This document shows positions 20,956-33,653 of a DNA stretch of 64,000 bases, piece after piece. Below the pieces are notes generated by a model. It made no database searches. It was not told the origin of the DNA and saw nothing but the letters and a program-made list of their open reading frames with translations. The stretch covers positions 585,001-649,000 of the forward strand of contig JACVTC010000040.1 in assembly GCA_016946835.1 (NCBI GenBank), written 5' to 3'. A program made the translations under genes and the position numbers. Every line of letters starts with the position of its first letter. The first letter of the stretch is position 1. Source of the stretch: Neocallimastix lanati (nom. inval.) (taxonomy: Eukaryota > Neocallimastigomycota > Neocallimastigomycetes > Neocallimastigales > Neocallimastigaceae).

Positions 20956-23861
20956 TTAAACATCCTCCAAAATTAATCTTGGTACAACATTCATACTCAT
21001 TAATTCTTGGAATAAAAGTTTACAAGCGTATGGTACTTGAATATTTGAAACACCCTTTCTCTTTTTACAATATGGACAATAGCCTTGGAATCCAATCAAA
21101 CCACAATCTTGGCATACATCAATTTCAAACGCATCACTACTAAACATTAATCTTTCCATTAATAAATTACTAGCACCATGACCAATTAAACAATCACGTT
21201 CCATTTCACCAACACGAAGACCACCATCTCTTGAACGACCTTCTGTTGGTTGTCTTGTTAATACAGCACGTTTACCACGAGATCTAGCATGCATCTTATC
21301 TAAAACCATGTGTTTTAGACGTTGATAAAATACTGGACCAAAGAATATATAAGCCTCTAATGGTTCACCAGTAATACCACTAGTAACATAATCTTTTCCC
21401 GAATAATTAAAACCATGTTCAATTAAAATTCTTGACATATCATCAACCTTACTACCTCCAAAAGTAGTACCATATTGTAATTCACCCTTCAATACACCTG
21501 CTTTACCAGCTAACAATTCAATCATCTTACCAACTGTCATACGACTTGGGAAACCTTTTTATTTATCAAAAATTAAATTCAATAAATATATAAAGAACAA
21601 ATCACATAGTAAATTTTATCAAATTTTTATTTATGTATATATATTTAGAATAATAATTACCATGTGGGTTCATAATAATATCTGGTACAATACCAAGATC
21701 ACTAAATGGCATATCTTCTTGGTTAACAATTAAACCACAAACACCTTTTTGACCATGTCTTGAAGAGAATTTATCACCTAATTCAGGACGACGAGTTTGT
21801 CTAACTAAAACTTTTACCAAAGTTTGATCTTCTTCGTTTGTTGTAATTAAAACCTAAATAATAATAATTATAATAATAATAATAATAATTAATATTTTTT
21901 ATACTAATATGAAAAAAGAAATTAAATATTCAATAAAAAATTTATTAATTTTTGAAATTATTCATTTAAATAACTTACTCTATCAACATAAGAAACACCT
22001 GGATATTTAAAGTTTTGTTCTGTATTAGTATATTCAACAGTTCCACGATTTCCATCAGAAGTTGGTCCATTCTCAACAGGAGATTGTTTAAAGATATAAC
22101 ACTATAATATTAATTAATTATTTATTTATTTTGTTTGGTTTTTAATAATTATTATATATATTGTATCTTATATAAAATAGATTAAAAATTACCTTTCCAG
22201 GATCAATTCTTTCACCAACAGCGCAAATACCATCTTCCTCCAATACTGAGAACTTTGGATCAATATTATGTGTAACAGGATCTCTTGGTAAAAATACACG
22301 ATCATATGTACCATTTGGATAAGTTTTTATCATTGCAGAGAATCTTCTCATAGTTTGAACACGAGCAAAACCACGATCTAATGATGCCTAATGTGTTAAA
22401 TTAATTATATTTTATTTTAAATTATAATAAATTATTATAAATTCATCAAAAATATAAATGAAAACAGCATTATATTAATTAAATTTAAAAATTTCAAACC
22501 TTATTAACAATTAATGCATCTTCAATATCATAACCACTATAACTCATAACAGCAACAGTTGCATTTTGACCAGCAGGTAATTTATTATAACCAATTAATT
22601 CAATAGTCTTAGTCTTTACCATAGGTTGTTGTGGATATACATTAAGATATAATAAAGTATCAGTTCTAGTAAATTGATTATAAGCAACAGCACCAATGGC
22701 TTGTTTACCCATAGCACATTGATAGGTATTACGAGGAGATTGATTATGATGTGGATATGGAATTAAACCAGCAACAGCACCTAAAATTGTAAATGGTTCA
22801 ATTTCTAAGTGTGTAGTATTATATAATTCTGAAGCTGCTTCAAATGTCATTTCATTAAGAATTTGCTTTTCTTTACCAGTAATATATGTAATATCCTTTT
22901 CATACATAGCAATATTAGAATCACTTTCTTCATTAACATCAACAAATTCAATTTTACCTTCTTTTACAAAATCATCAAAGCCTTTAATACCATTTAATAA
23001 ATTTTTAATATCATTATCAGTCATATTTGGTTTTCCATTTTCAATAATAATTAATGGTCTACAAACTCTACCACCATCACTACTAATATTAATTGTTTTT
23101 TGTTGTTCATTTCTATAAATACTAACAAAAGCACCAATACGGCCAGCTCTTCTTAACCTTCTAAAATCTTTTACAAATTTTAAAGGATTTTTATGAACAC
23201 CTAAAGTAATACCATTTAAGAATACTAAGAAAGTACTTGGATTAGAATATAGTTCAATACCGGTTAATAAATTAATATCTTCAACACCCAAAATATATGC
23301 AATATTACGAACTGGTTCATCTTCAGAATCAGTAGTAATATGTGTCATTAAAGCTAAATTTTTAATTAAACCACAACCTTCACCTTCTGGTGTATCTGAT
23401 GGACATAGCATACCCCATTGCGATGTTTGCAATGAACGAGGACCTGAAACTTTTCTCGTTTTTTCAAATTGTGATGTGATACGTGTCAGCATACCTAATG
23501 CACTAATATAACTTAACCTACTTAAAACTTGAGTAATACCAGCTCTTTCCATTTTGAAACGTTTAACATTCCAATTTCCCGAACTAATACTTCTAAATAA
23601 CGTTTCTGTAATATGCCTACTATGAGATTTAATAATTTTAGCTGCATCTACTACTGCAGTTCTATTATTACGTCCTAATTGAAGATCAATTTCTTTTTTA
23701 ACATGATGAATAAAAGATTTGAATGCATCTTCGAATAAAAGTGATAATAATTGGCCTGCCCTTTTATCATAATTAAACAATACGTCAACGTACACATAAA
23801 TAAGAATTATTAATATTAATTATTATTATAAAATATTATAATTATAATTATTATTATTATA

Positions 23862-23902
<41 letters not shown>

Positions 23903-25895
23903 CTATAATTATAAAAAAAAAAAAAAAAGAACTTACAACTCAAGTCTTTTATTACCAACATAATCACGATCATCAATAATACCACCATCTCTAACAGCAA
24001 ATAATACTCTTCTAATCATTATACCAATATAGATAGCTTTTGGTCTTAAATTAGTTGAGCCCTTTATATTTTCAGCTGCAATATGAGAAACAACCATATT
24101 TTGCAATACATCCTTTGTTTCATCTAAAGCAGAACGCTTTTGACCACGTTGGAAAGTACGTAAACCCATTTTTACCTTAGTTGACATATACTCTAATGCT
24201 TGTTGTTGAGTAAAGATTTTTAATTTGGCACATTCTTGAATAGATGGTGAAAATAAATCAATAAGAACTGGGTCAAAACCACAAACAATCTCAACAATTT
24301 CTTGATCTGATAAAATACCTAATGCCTATATTTAATTATTAATAATTATGTTTTATTTTTTAAAAAATATCATTTATTAAAAATAATGATAATTAAATTT
24401 ATAATATAATATAATATAATAATATAATATAATAATAAAAACAAAATATAAAAAAAATTATATTTATTTACAATCTTTATAAATATTTTAAAAAAAAATT
24501 ACCTTTATAACAATACAAATTGGAATATCTGAAGTAAAACTGTTATGCTTTAATACAACTTTCTTTGCTTTATTATATTGGACATTAGTTTTAGTTCTTC
24601 TCTCTTGTGTTGTACTAGCAACACTAGCAGTTATACCACCTTGACGATCTTGGTCAACAATTATACGATTTTTTGACATTTGTTCTTGAATTAATATAAC
24701 TTTCTCAGTTCCTCTAATTATAAAATAACCTCCCGGATCTAATGGACATTCACCCATCTCAACTATTTCCTTTGGAGTTTTCTTTGAAAGACGACATCTA
24801 TCACTTCTTAACATCATTGGTAATCTACCAATACAAACTTTTCCTGCTGTTGCAATTTTTCTACTTTTGATATATTCAATATCAATATAAATATTTCCAG
24901 AATAAGTAATATCTCTTAGCCTACACTCATGAGGTGTAATTTTTCTATCTGTTTGAAGTTGAGGATCATGTACAGTAGGATAATCAACCCAAATATCAGT
25001 AAATCTATATTGAATAAGCATAGTTTAAATCATAAAGAAAAAAATAAATATATATATATATATTATTAGTTAAATATTCCTTTTCTTCTAAAATTATTTT
25101 ATTATACATATAATATTGTAATTGAAACAATGACAATTTCAACTGAACTATATTAAAAATGATATATATTAACATTACTTTGCATAAAATAAAGGATCAA
25201 CATCACTTTTAATTATAGAATTTGCTTGAACAATTTTTTTAATATCAGTATTAATAAAATAATTGAACGAATCTAAATGTTGCTTAACAAGACCTCTAGT
25301 TTTTAGAAAAGCAGGAACTAATCTCCATTTATCCTATATATTTATAATTTTATATTATTACATAGTTAAAACTCTAAATTATTTTCAATTTCTAATAATC
25401 TTTATTTATAATAAATAGTAATTTTATTAATTATTTAATTATCCAAACTTCATTATTATACATTTTTATATCACACATTTCTATAACAAATATATTTATA
25501 CCAAAATCAAATTAAAATCATTTTATTTACTTATATTTTTAAATTGAACTTTTTAAATATAATCTTTAATACTTAAATTTCGAATTACCAATAAATTATA
25601 ATTTTTATATCTATTAAATTAATGAGAGTAAAATAATGCATATATATATATATATCTTATATCTATATATTGCCACTATATATTATTTTTTTTATTATTA
25701 TTTTTAGTTCTTTTTTATATTTAAAATTTATGGTTATACCTCTATCATATTAACTGGATCTGTTAATTTTTTTCCACCATATCTCATATCTGGTCTACCA
25801 ACAACATCAGTTTCAAATATAGTAGCACCAAGACCATTTGGTGTTGAAAATTTTTTTTCTGCATATTTTAAATGTTCTGGAGTTGGAAATTGCAT
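20956..25895 (-). CDS. RPC2: RNA polymerase III second-largest subunit (C128)
   Basis: Nine exons: 25895-25740, 25333-25179, 25004-24503, 24325-23937, 23760-22500, 22387-22193, 22101-21979, 21853-21661, 21554-20956. They sum to 3,573 nt (1,190 aa; yeast Ret1 is 1,149). Pol III-specific features are continuous: [89 protein letters not shown]-type [40 protein letters not shown], the metal-binding [10 protein letters not shown] (~810-820), [17 protein letters not shown] and [15 protein letters not shown], then a C-terminal zinc ribbon ([16 protein letters not shown]). The enzyme makes tRNA, 5S rRNA and other small RNAs. The N-terminal ~45 residues are divergent. It is distinguished from RPB2 and RPA2 by the C128-type motifs such as KRFKMERAG and YDIEDA. 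Confidence 0.97.
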
Positions 25896-26512
25896 TTTGA
25901 TATTTCAATTATTAAAAAGGTATATTATAGAGTTTATTGAAATTAAATTAAATATAATAGATGTTATTAGATAATTTAAGTATCTACTAATAACAGAAAA
26001 ATCAAAATTACAAATTTTTTTCCAGAATATATTTATAAAATAACTAAAATGTAAAATTATTATAAAACTAAAATTTATATATATTAAATTAAATATAACA
26101 AAATAAATTAATTGATGAATAAACTAAAGTATAAAAAAATAAAATTAGTATTAAAAAAATTAAAAATAAAAAAAAAAAAAACTAAAAACTTAATATTTCA
26201 AAATATCTGATTGGCTAATTTCATACATCAAAAAAATACATACATTTCAAAATTACTTATAACTATTCAAATTGTTATTTTAATAATATCTATTTAAAAT
26301 AAATTTAAAAAAAATATCTTAATATTTTATAATGGTCTTTATTGAATAAAAATATATTTTTTATTAATTATATAGCTATATATATATAAATTCTGCATTA
26401 AATAAAAATTTTATCATATTATCAAAAAAATATATATATATATATATTTTTATATACAATAAAAATAGTTTGTATAATAATTTGTAATAGAATAACCAAA
26501 TAATCAAAAAAA

Positions 26513-26552
<40 letters not shown>

Positions 26553-26651
26553 TTTGTAAAATAATTTGTATATAAAAAAAGGAATACAAATTTTTATTAA
26601 TACATGATATCACATGATCATTTTTAATCACAAATAAATGATAAATTATGA
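25896..26651. other. RPC2 upstream region
   Basis: Contains the RPC2 promoter by position. TA dinucleotide runs flank a 20+ A run (26430-26560). No gene is seen. Confidence 0.5.
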
Positions 26652-27074
26652 TAAATTATCGGGGAAGTTGCATTACGCCAATATTTTCACGTGATATATA
26701 TAAATTTGTGGCTATAGATATTTTATGCTACATAATATTATTTTATTGTATTATTTTGTTATTTCAAATTTTAAATTAATTATTAAGTGAATAATTAAAT
26801 AAATCATATAATGGTTAGATTTTATGATTTTAATTCTTTTATTTAAATGCTATTAATAAAAAAATTATATAAAAATATAAATGTTATTAAAAATATAAAT
26901 ATTATTAATAATAATTCTTTTATTTAAATGTTATCAAAAAAAATAATAATTATAATGATAAAATTATTAATTATAGAGACGTATTTGAATATTTATTTAA
27001 ACTGTTTAAATTTAATAAGCTTTATAAATTAAATTTTTGAATGACAGAATTCTGATTATTTCGTTTGGTTATTC

Positions 27075-28130
27075 CTCATTTTTTAATTATTTATTATAAA
27101 ATAATATTTATATTATTTAAATCAGTTAAACAATCAAACCACAAATTAATAGTATTATTTCTATCACATTTAGTATCAATTAACTTGGTTTCAATATTTT
27201 TGTAGCGTTCAATTAAGACACTGATTTCATTAGCTTTATTTATTGCTCTTTTTTTTATTTTCTAAATTCCTCTTATTTTTCTTTGATAATCATAATATGG
27301 TAAATGTTCAAGTTCATTTAATTTATCTATTAATTTATAATAAGATGGTATTGTTAGAAATAAATTATTTAAATAACTATTGATTCTGCAATTATAATAT
27401 TATTGTTACAAGTATTTGCATTTTTTTTTTTTTAATTTTTTAAATATTTTATATATTTCTTGTTCTTTATTTTGTAATATTGCAAAAGAAGTAGTGTAAA
27501 AACTATCTAATTCTTTAGTGTAAGTTATTGTAATAAATATTTGATAAATAAATTTAGGGGCTTTAAAATAATGTACCATCAGCAAATATATCATCATTAT
27601 ATTCCCTAAATAATTTTACATGAAAAGGAGATTGAAAAATTATTAAATTAATATTTTTTGAATATCATAAAATTTTCACCTCACTTTGTTTTATAATATT
27701 TAGATTCATTAGGAATTTCAGTAAATGTTGTTACATTGGATGATAGTTTTTATTTAAATTTCTTGATATTTGGGATTTAATTGAATTATATTCTGAACAT
27801 ATAAGTCCCATTTCTTTAGAAATTTTATTTTATAAGGGTTTTATTTTTATACCATAAGGAATTGAACTTTTTTCAATTCCATCTTTAATTTTATGTTTCA
27901 TTATAGATAGAGATACATCGTATTCTTTTTCAGGATGATTATGTGAACTATCATATTTTAAGATTTCTTTCTTATCATTTAAAATAATAAAAGATTTACA
28001 TTTATTTCTGTACATAAACTTTTGAATTATTTTTTCTTATATATGAAAAATTAAATTTACATTTTTTATTAATAATAATTTATTTTTTTCCTTTGTTAGA
28101 TTCACTTATATCAATAATAAGATTTTTTTC
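27075..28130 (-). pseudogene. FLYWCH zinc-finger / MULE transposase fragment
   Basis: Reading minus: a FLYWCH-like Cys...HNH end (NKCKSFIILND, YDSSHNHPEKEYD), SIMKHKIKDGIEKSSIPYGI, a linker NVTTFTEIPNESKYYKTK, the MULE core start DDIFADGT, FKAPKFIYQIFITITYTKEL, SFAILQNKEQEIYKIF, then an abrupt jump to LNNLFLTIPSYYKLIDKLN and the C-terminal NEISVLIERYKNIETKLID, TINLWFDCLTDLN. The central catalytic part after KEQEIYKIF is missing and stops occur throughout, so it is inactive. FLYWCH-MULE proteins of this kind are, to my recollection, very abundant in anaerobic gut fungi. Confidence 0.8.
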
Positions 28131-28265
28131 CATTTCTATATTTTTATAAATATTTTTTAATTATATAATTAAAATTATTATATTAATTATCCATACTAAT
28201 TTTGAAAAATTAGTTTTTCAATTATTTGTAAAAAAAAATTTATAAATAAAGAATGCAATAGTAAG

Positions 28266-29145
28266 TTTATTTTATTTTATTTTATTTTATTTTATTTATT
28301 TATTTTATTTTATTTTATTTTATTTTATTTTATTTTATTTTATTTTATTTTATTTTATTTTATTTTATTTTATTTTATTTTATTTTATTTTATTTTATTT
28401 TATTTTATTTTATTTTATTTTATTTTATTTTATTTTATTTTATTTTATTTTATTTTATTTTATTTTATTTTATTTTATTTTATTTTATTTTATTTTATTT
28501 TATTTTATTTTATTTTATTTTATTTTATTTTATTTTATTTTATTAAATCTGTACTTTATATTCATATTTCTACTATTTATTTTTTTTTTATTTTATTTTA
28601 TTTTATTTTATTTTATTTTATTTTATTTTATTAAATCTGTACTTTATATTCATATTTCTACTATTTATTTTTTTTTTATTTTATTTTATTTTATTTTATT
28701 TTATTTTATTTTATTTTATTTTATTTTATTTTATTTTATTTTATTTTATTTTATTTTATTTTATTTTATTTTATTTTATTTTATTTTATTTTATTTTATT
28801 TTATTTTATTTTATTTTATTTTATTTTATTTTATTTTATTTTATTTTATTTTATTTTATTTTATTTTATTTTATTAAATCTGTACTTTATATTCATATTT
28901 CTACTATTTATTTTTTTTTTATTTTATTTTATTTTATTTTATTTTATTTTATTTTATTTTATTTTATTTTATTTTATTTTATTTTATTTTATTTTATTAA
29001 ATCTGAACTTTATATTCATATTTCTACTATTTATTTTATTTTATTTCATTTTATTTTATTTTATTTTATTTTATTTTATTTTATTTTATTTTATTTTATT
29101 TTATTCAATCTGTACTTTATATTCATATTCTACTATTTATTTTTA
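28266..29145. repeat. TTTTA pentanucleotide satellite with interspersed 40-bp unit
   Basis: Long TTTTA arrays are interrupted five times (from about 28545, 28633, 28876, 28999 and 29106) by a near-identical ~40-bp unit containing MAATCTGTACTTTATATT then CATATTTCTACTATTTATT. Spacer lengths differ widely. The same unit occurs inverted near 59.8-60.0 kb. Confidence 0.95.
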
Positions 29146-29344
29146 TTTTATATACTTATTACATTCTTTATTTATTTATTTATTTATTTATTTGCTTATT
29201 TATTTATACATTTATTTTTTTTCATATAATTTTATTAAAAATTTTATGGCGTTAACAAATAATTTTACAAGCCATTAAAAATAAATGGCGTATTGAAAAT
29301 TTGTATTATAAAAATTGGCGAAATGAACCACATTCTAAATTATC

Positions 29345-30176
29345 CATATAACTAAATTAATACTTTCTATTTTCAATACCTTCTAACAATAACATGTTCA
29401 GACATCTTTTTTTGGGGGCTAATAAAATATTAACATAGTGAATTTCCTCCTTTTTTTTTTTATTATTATTATTATTATTTTTTGTTATATATATTTTCAC
29501 TTAAAAAACTCTTTAAATGCTCAATCAATCATTTTATTTAAATATATAATAAGCTTTGTTAATTCTTATTTAAGATTTTCATCATTATTACATATAATAT
29601 AAATATAAATATTTAAAATAATAAAAATTGATATAAAAAATTAATATTACTAATAAATATTAAATATTAAATATTAAATATAAATGAATATTAAAAATGT
29701 AGAATCTTAAGTAAATCAAAAATAAAATTAATCAACTGTTTATATAGTATGAACTTGTATATTATATTATTTGATATTGTAACGTTCTTCTTACTATTAT
29801 TATATAGAATTAATATCTATATGCAAAACTTTATTAACCCAACAGATTGACATTATAAATATATAAGTAATGAGGAAATAAATAAATTTGTTTTATTAAA
29901 ATATTTATTTTATTAGAATTAAAAATACTAAAAATTATTTTATATAGAAAGAAAATTACAGAAAATATTATTGATAAATATTTAAAATAATAATTTTGAA
30001 AAATCAATCCTATGAAGTGTTGCTCCAGGTCAATATAATCTATCAGTAGACCATTTTTCTCATTTTTATAATTTGATTTTAATTTATTTGATTTATTTAG
30101 TTAATTTTTATTTTATTAAATTATAATCAAACTTGATAATTCTTAGTAAAATATTTAATTATTCCTTCTGGTAGAT
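29345..30176. other. Gene-free A+T-rich stretch
   Basis: Between the MULE and the gypsy fragment. A short ATT run (29461-29480). Nothing else is recognised. Confidence 0.5.
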
Positions 30177-30404
30177 TTAGATCTTTGGATCAAGATCAGC
30201 TAAAATCATATTAATACATTTAATAATATCTTTACTATCTTTTGACGGTAGTCTTGAAAGAGCATCTGTGAAAACATTTTTCTTTCCTTTTTCATATTTT
30301 AGTTCAATTTTATATTTATTAAATTCTTCTATCCAACGCAAGTGTCTTCCTTTATTTGAAATCGAATCTTTATAAAATCTTAAGAGAGGTTTATGATCCA
30401 TATG
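30177..30404 (-). pseudogene. Ty3/gypsy RNase H fragment
   Basis: About 75 codons: MDHKPLLRFYKDSISN, RHLRWIEEFNKYKIELKYEK and NVFTDALSRLPS. This is the classic C-terminal part of gypsy RNase H (DHKPL...RWxxxLxxY...G...ADALSR). Upstream is replaced at ~30405 by an unrelated repeat module, downstream frame decays. No LTR, RT or integrase is nearby, so it is an isolated fossil. Confidence 0.75.
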
Positions 30405-30470
30405 TATGCTAGCCCACACACTAACAACCAGGATAGAATCTGGTTCGATTCTAGTATCAAAGAAGTAACT
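30405..30470. repeat. ~60-bp repeat module shared with 46.41-46.47 kb
   Basis: TATGCTAGCCCACACACTAA followed by CAACCAGGATAGAATCTGGTTCGATTCTAG here; a diverged copy (TATGCTAGCCCACGTACTAA, then AGGAGAGAAATCTGATTC) at ~46413-46465. Flanks differ on both sides. A T-arm-like GGTTCGATT is present but no complete tRNA shape. Confidence 0.5.
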
Positions 30471-30814
30471 TGAATAAAAGTTTATTCCTATATAAGTAGC
30501 TTAGTTTAATAAAAGAGTTAGAATTGAGTGATTTGGTTAGGTATGAGGATTTGCCTAAAGGTATTATTTTGAATAGATTAAGGAGTAGTAAGGATAGGAT
30601 GGGCTTAAGAGTGGTTAAGTAGAATCAAAAAATGTGACTTAATTTTAAATCCAATAAAGTAGCTTGGATAGACCAAAGGTATTAGTAACCCGGTAGTAGT
30701 AGTTCCTTGAAGTAGATTGCACTCTGGCATCATGTTGCTTTTCACTATGGTGCTTTTATTGTAACTGAAGGAGTTGACACAACAGGTCAGTACACTAGAA
30801 AGAGATATATTTGA

Positions 30815-31917
30815 AATTTACTTGACAAATTATGCGGTTAACTCTTTAAGTTTTTAACCAACAAAAGCGTACCTTTCTTCTTTAAAACTTGCATTCTAGC
30901 TTCCTTTGTCCTTAATTCAGTTCTTTACAATACAACTTTACTAGGTCAAATAAATAAAACTCAATCTTCTTTTAATCGAGGTTTGTTTTGGAGTGTTAGG
31001 TTTAAAATTAAAACATCCAATACTTCTTTTATAATATGTATTAGGATCTATTTATGCCTCCTATTGCTAATTTTTTGAGCTAAAGCGATGGATCAATGCT
31101 TTAAAATGAGGAAAGTATCCTCTTGTATTATTTCTCATTTTGTTAAAAATATTCCTATGAATTTACATTATTCATGGACGAAAAAGGCCCGCAGATATAC
31201 AATACGTATACATAATAATAAAACTTCCTGAAGAAATACAAAAGTTTTACTAGGAAGACGTTTCATTATTCTAATATTTCTGTGATTAGATCAATTAAAT
31301 ACAAAAAGTTTAAATTTGATTTTAAAAAATTTATTTAAAGTTTATATCTTAAATCATAATTTTCTTTTGAATTTTTTTTTGGATTAGACAAAATAAATAT
31401 GGATTTAAATTTGAAATGAAATCTTTTGTTAAAAGCAAATTGGTATTAGAAAATTGCCTAACATGTTGCCCTTGGTACAATGAAATTAACAGCATACTTA
31501 GTTTTATACACTGGATACTATTACGCCCTAAATTTGAAGAGTTTAAGCGACAATGCATTTATTTTATTGATGAAACTTTTATTAATTTTTCTCTAATTGT
31601 TCACGGGAAATCATTGAACATTACTAATGACAAAGAGGAAAATTTTGATGATAATATTAATTTTTATGTACTATGTCTTGGCGGATATGCAGTATATGAA
31701 ATCTTAAAGATCGACTCGGAAAAAAGAAGGCATTTATTAATAATCTCTCTCAATCACCTTCTAGAGAGTCTTTTTTTTTTCATATTTTGTGAGGCTTGCA
31801 GAATTATTTAATAATATTATGCCTATTGTGATTAGTGATTTTTACAAGATGATCAATTTGTATACAGTTTAACCTACCGTTATCAAAAAGGTCGACATCC
31901 TCGAAATTCAGACATAG
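30815..31917 (+). mobile_element. Decayed LINE, copy B (3' part)
   Basis: Same family as copy A, opposite strand. From 30.82 kb it parallels copy A: TNYAVNSLSF / INYAINFLNF, LLGQINKTQSSFNRGLFW (LINE C-terminal motif), ESSCIISHFVKNI-type text, then at 31416-31811 a long open piece VKSKLVLENCLTCCPWYNE, HWILLRPKFEEFKRQCIYFI, DETFINFSLIVHGKSL, NFYVLCLGGYAVYEILKID. The Cys-Cys...His...Cys spacing is like the terminal zinc knuckle of many LINE ORF2 proteins. No endonuclease or RT core is present. 30471-30814 holds coding-like fragments (LVRYEDLPKGIILNRL) that I cannot place. Confidence 0.75.
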
Positions 31918-32564
31918 TTTATTTAATAATAATTATTAAGTAAAATTTATTCAAAATATGATATAAAAAAAAAAAAAAAAATAAACTAATTATTTCAATA
32001 ATCAATAATAATAATATTAACAAATTTTTTTATTTTAATTTATTTAATTTTTTTTTCACTTAAATTTATCATATTTTTTTTGTAACACAGATTAATCTTT
32101 ATATTTAAATATATAGTTTAAAAATTTACAATCTCTTTCTAATTTTACTTAACAAAAAAATTGTATTTTTCTTAGCAAAACCAGCTTGAAGGGGAAATAT
32201 TAACAATAGATAAAACTACATAAGTTAAAGTTATTCAGAATAAATATGAAGTATTATATTAACAATATTATTTTTTATTTATTTAATTTTATTTATTTAC
32301 TAATATATTTTATAAACAAGTTTGAATTTTAATTATAAATAATAATGAATAAAATATAAAGTTAAGTTTTAATCATATGAATTCATAATTAACATTAATT
32401 AATGTATAAAAATAAAAAATGACTTATTTACATAAAAGAATGTTATTAATGGTAATAACAAATAATAATAATATTTACATGATAAAGTTAATATATTAAA
32501 ATTTATTCATATTATATCAAATATCTTAAAAATATTAAAAATAAATTTATAATATTAGTAATAA
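31918..32564. other. Gene-free stretch with possible retroelement PPT trace
   Basis: Mostly A+T. CTTGAAGGGGAAATATTAACA at ~32187-32207 looks like a copia-type polypurine tract next to an LTR start, but no partner is visible. Confidence 0.3.
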
Positions 32565-32946
32565 TGATATAAAACAAATATGTGTAGTAACATATTTGTA
32601 TATTTAATAATAATTATTAAATATTAAATTTATATCTTTTTGATAATAATTATTTTATTTTATTTTATTTCAATATGTATTATAATTATAATAATTATAA
32701 TACTTTATTTCATATAAAATTTATATAATTCTATATATTAGAATTTATAATTAATATATTACCTATTTCTTATAAATAGATTAAATTATTTATATTTGAA
32801 ATAGAGAACTCACTTGTAAATTTTTAGGAATTAGAATTATTATTTTAATTGTACGAATATTATAATATTATTAATAAAATTTACTAAACTACCATTATTT
32901 AAAACCCACTGCTTATAAATTATTGCACATAAAAGTCCGTATATCA
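32565..32946 (-). mobile_element. Solo LTR or MITE-like element (copy 2 of the 43.5-kb insert)
   Basis: Starts TGATATAAAACAAATATG and ends CCGTATATCA. Both ends match, in reverse orientation, the 440-bp insert in the copia LTR at 43549-43988 (shared ACAAATATGTGTAGTAACAT and GCACATAAAAGTCCGTATAT). The middle is diverged. No clear target duplication is seen here. Confidence 0.65.
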
Positions 32947-33653
32947 AAAATCAATACACGTGACTAATAATAACAAGCCATAAGCAATTATATAAATTTC
33001 ATGTATTTTACTTAATTTTATTCCATTTAACAACCTTTTATCATTTTATTATAATAATTTTAATAATACTATTAATAAATAAATATGTTTATAATGTGAG
33101 ACTTTTTTAATTAAATTACTATTAAGTTTTCATGAGGATTAAGTATAATTTTGTTTTTTTAAAAAGTTTTTTTTTTTTTGATTTTATCAAAAATAAAGTT
33201 TAAAAGAATTTAATATCATTTAAAAATTATCTTTTCTTTATATAGTAATAATAGTTTTAATTAATTTTTTTTTTTTTAATTTTTTTATTTAAAACGAAAA
33301 TAAAACATTATATATAAAAATAATTTTCATGATTAAAAAAAAATTAAATTCTATTTGTTAATATTTTAATATTTAAGAATTATTTCTATAATTATGCCAT
33401 CATTTATATTATTAATGTTATATATTTAGGATAAAAATTTTAAAATTTAAATAAATATATTTTTATTGTATAAATTTATAACATAGTAATTAAAATTTTA
33501 TATTTTTATTTAATATCATTCTCTATCATATATATAAATATTTTTTTTTTTATTTATTTATTTTTATTTTTAATAATATTTTTTTAAAAAAAATATATAT
33601 ATATATATATATTTTACAATATAAGGAAGGTTAAAGTTAAATAAAGGTTTATA
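32947..33653. other. Upstream region of the 33.7-kb gene
   Basis: Featureless A+T-rich DNA with T runs and a TA run just before the start codon. Promoter by position only. Confidence 0.4.

Larger units (their letters stand above)
26661..29335 (-). mobile_element. Complete but dead MULE element with TIRs and 9-bp TSD
   Basis: Flanked by a perfect 9-bp duplication TAAATTATC at 26652-26660 and 29336-29344, the size typical for Mutator-like elements. The ends are imperfect inverted repeats: left GTTGCATTACGCCAAT, right (reverse complement) GGTTCATTTCGCCAAT. Inside lie a decayed FLYWCH-MULE transposase (minus strand) and a ~900-bp TTTTA satellite. Ends resemble those of the three MITEs at 45-48.5 kb. 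Confidence 0.85.

Noticed and set aside
24488-25021. Separate gene starting [15 protein letters not shown]
   Set aside because: The first codons are intronic; a clear acceptor joins FTDIWVDYP to the preceding exon ending in ...PLFYAK.
20956-25895. RPB2 (Pol II) or RPA2 (Pol I) instead of RPC2
   Set aside because: Motifs such as [36 protein letters not shown] and the N-terminal [16 protein letters not shown] follow the Pol III subunit closely.
30405-30475. tRNA gene suggested by GGTTCGATT and a GCTAGC block
   Set aside because: A T-arm can be drawn, but D-arm, anticodon arm and acceptor stem do not pair at proper distances.
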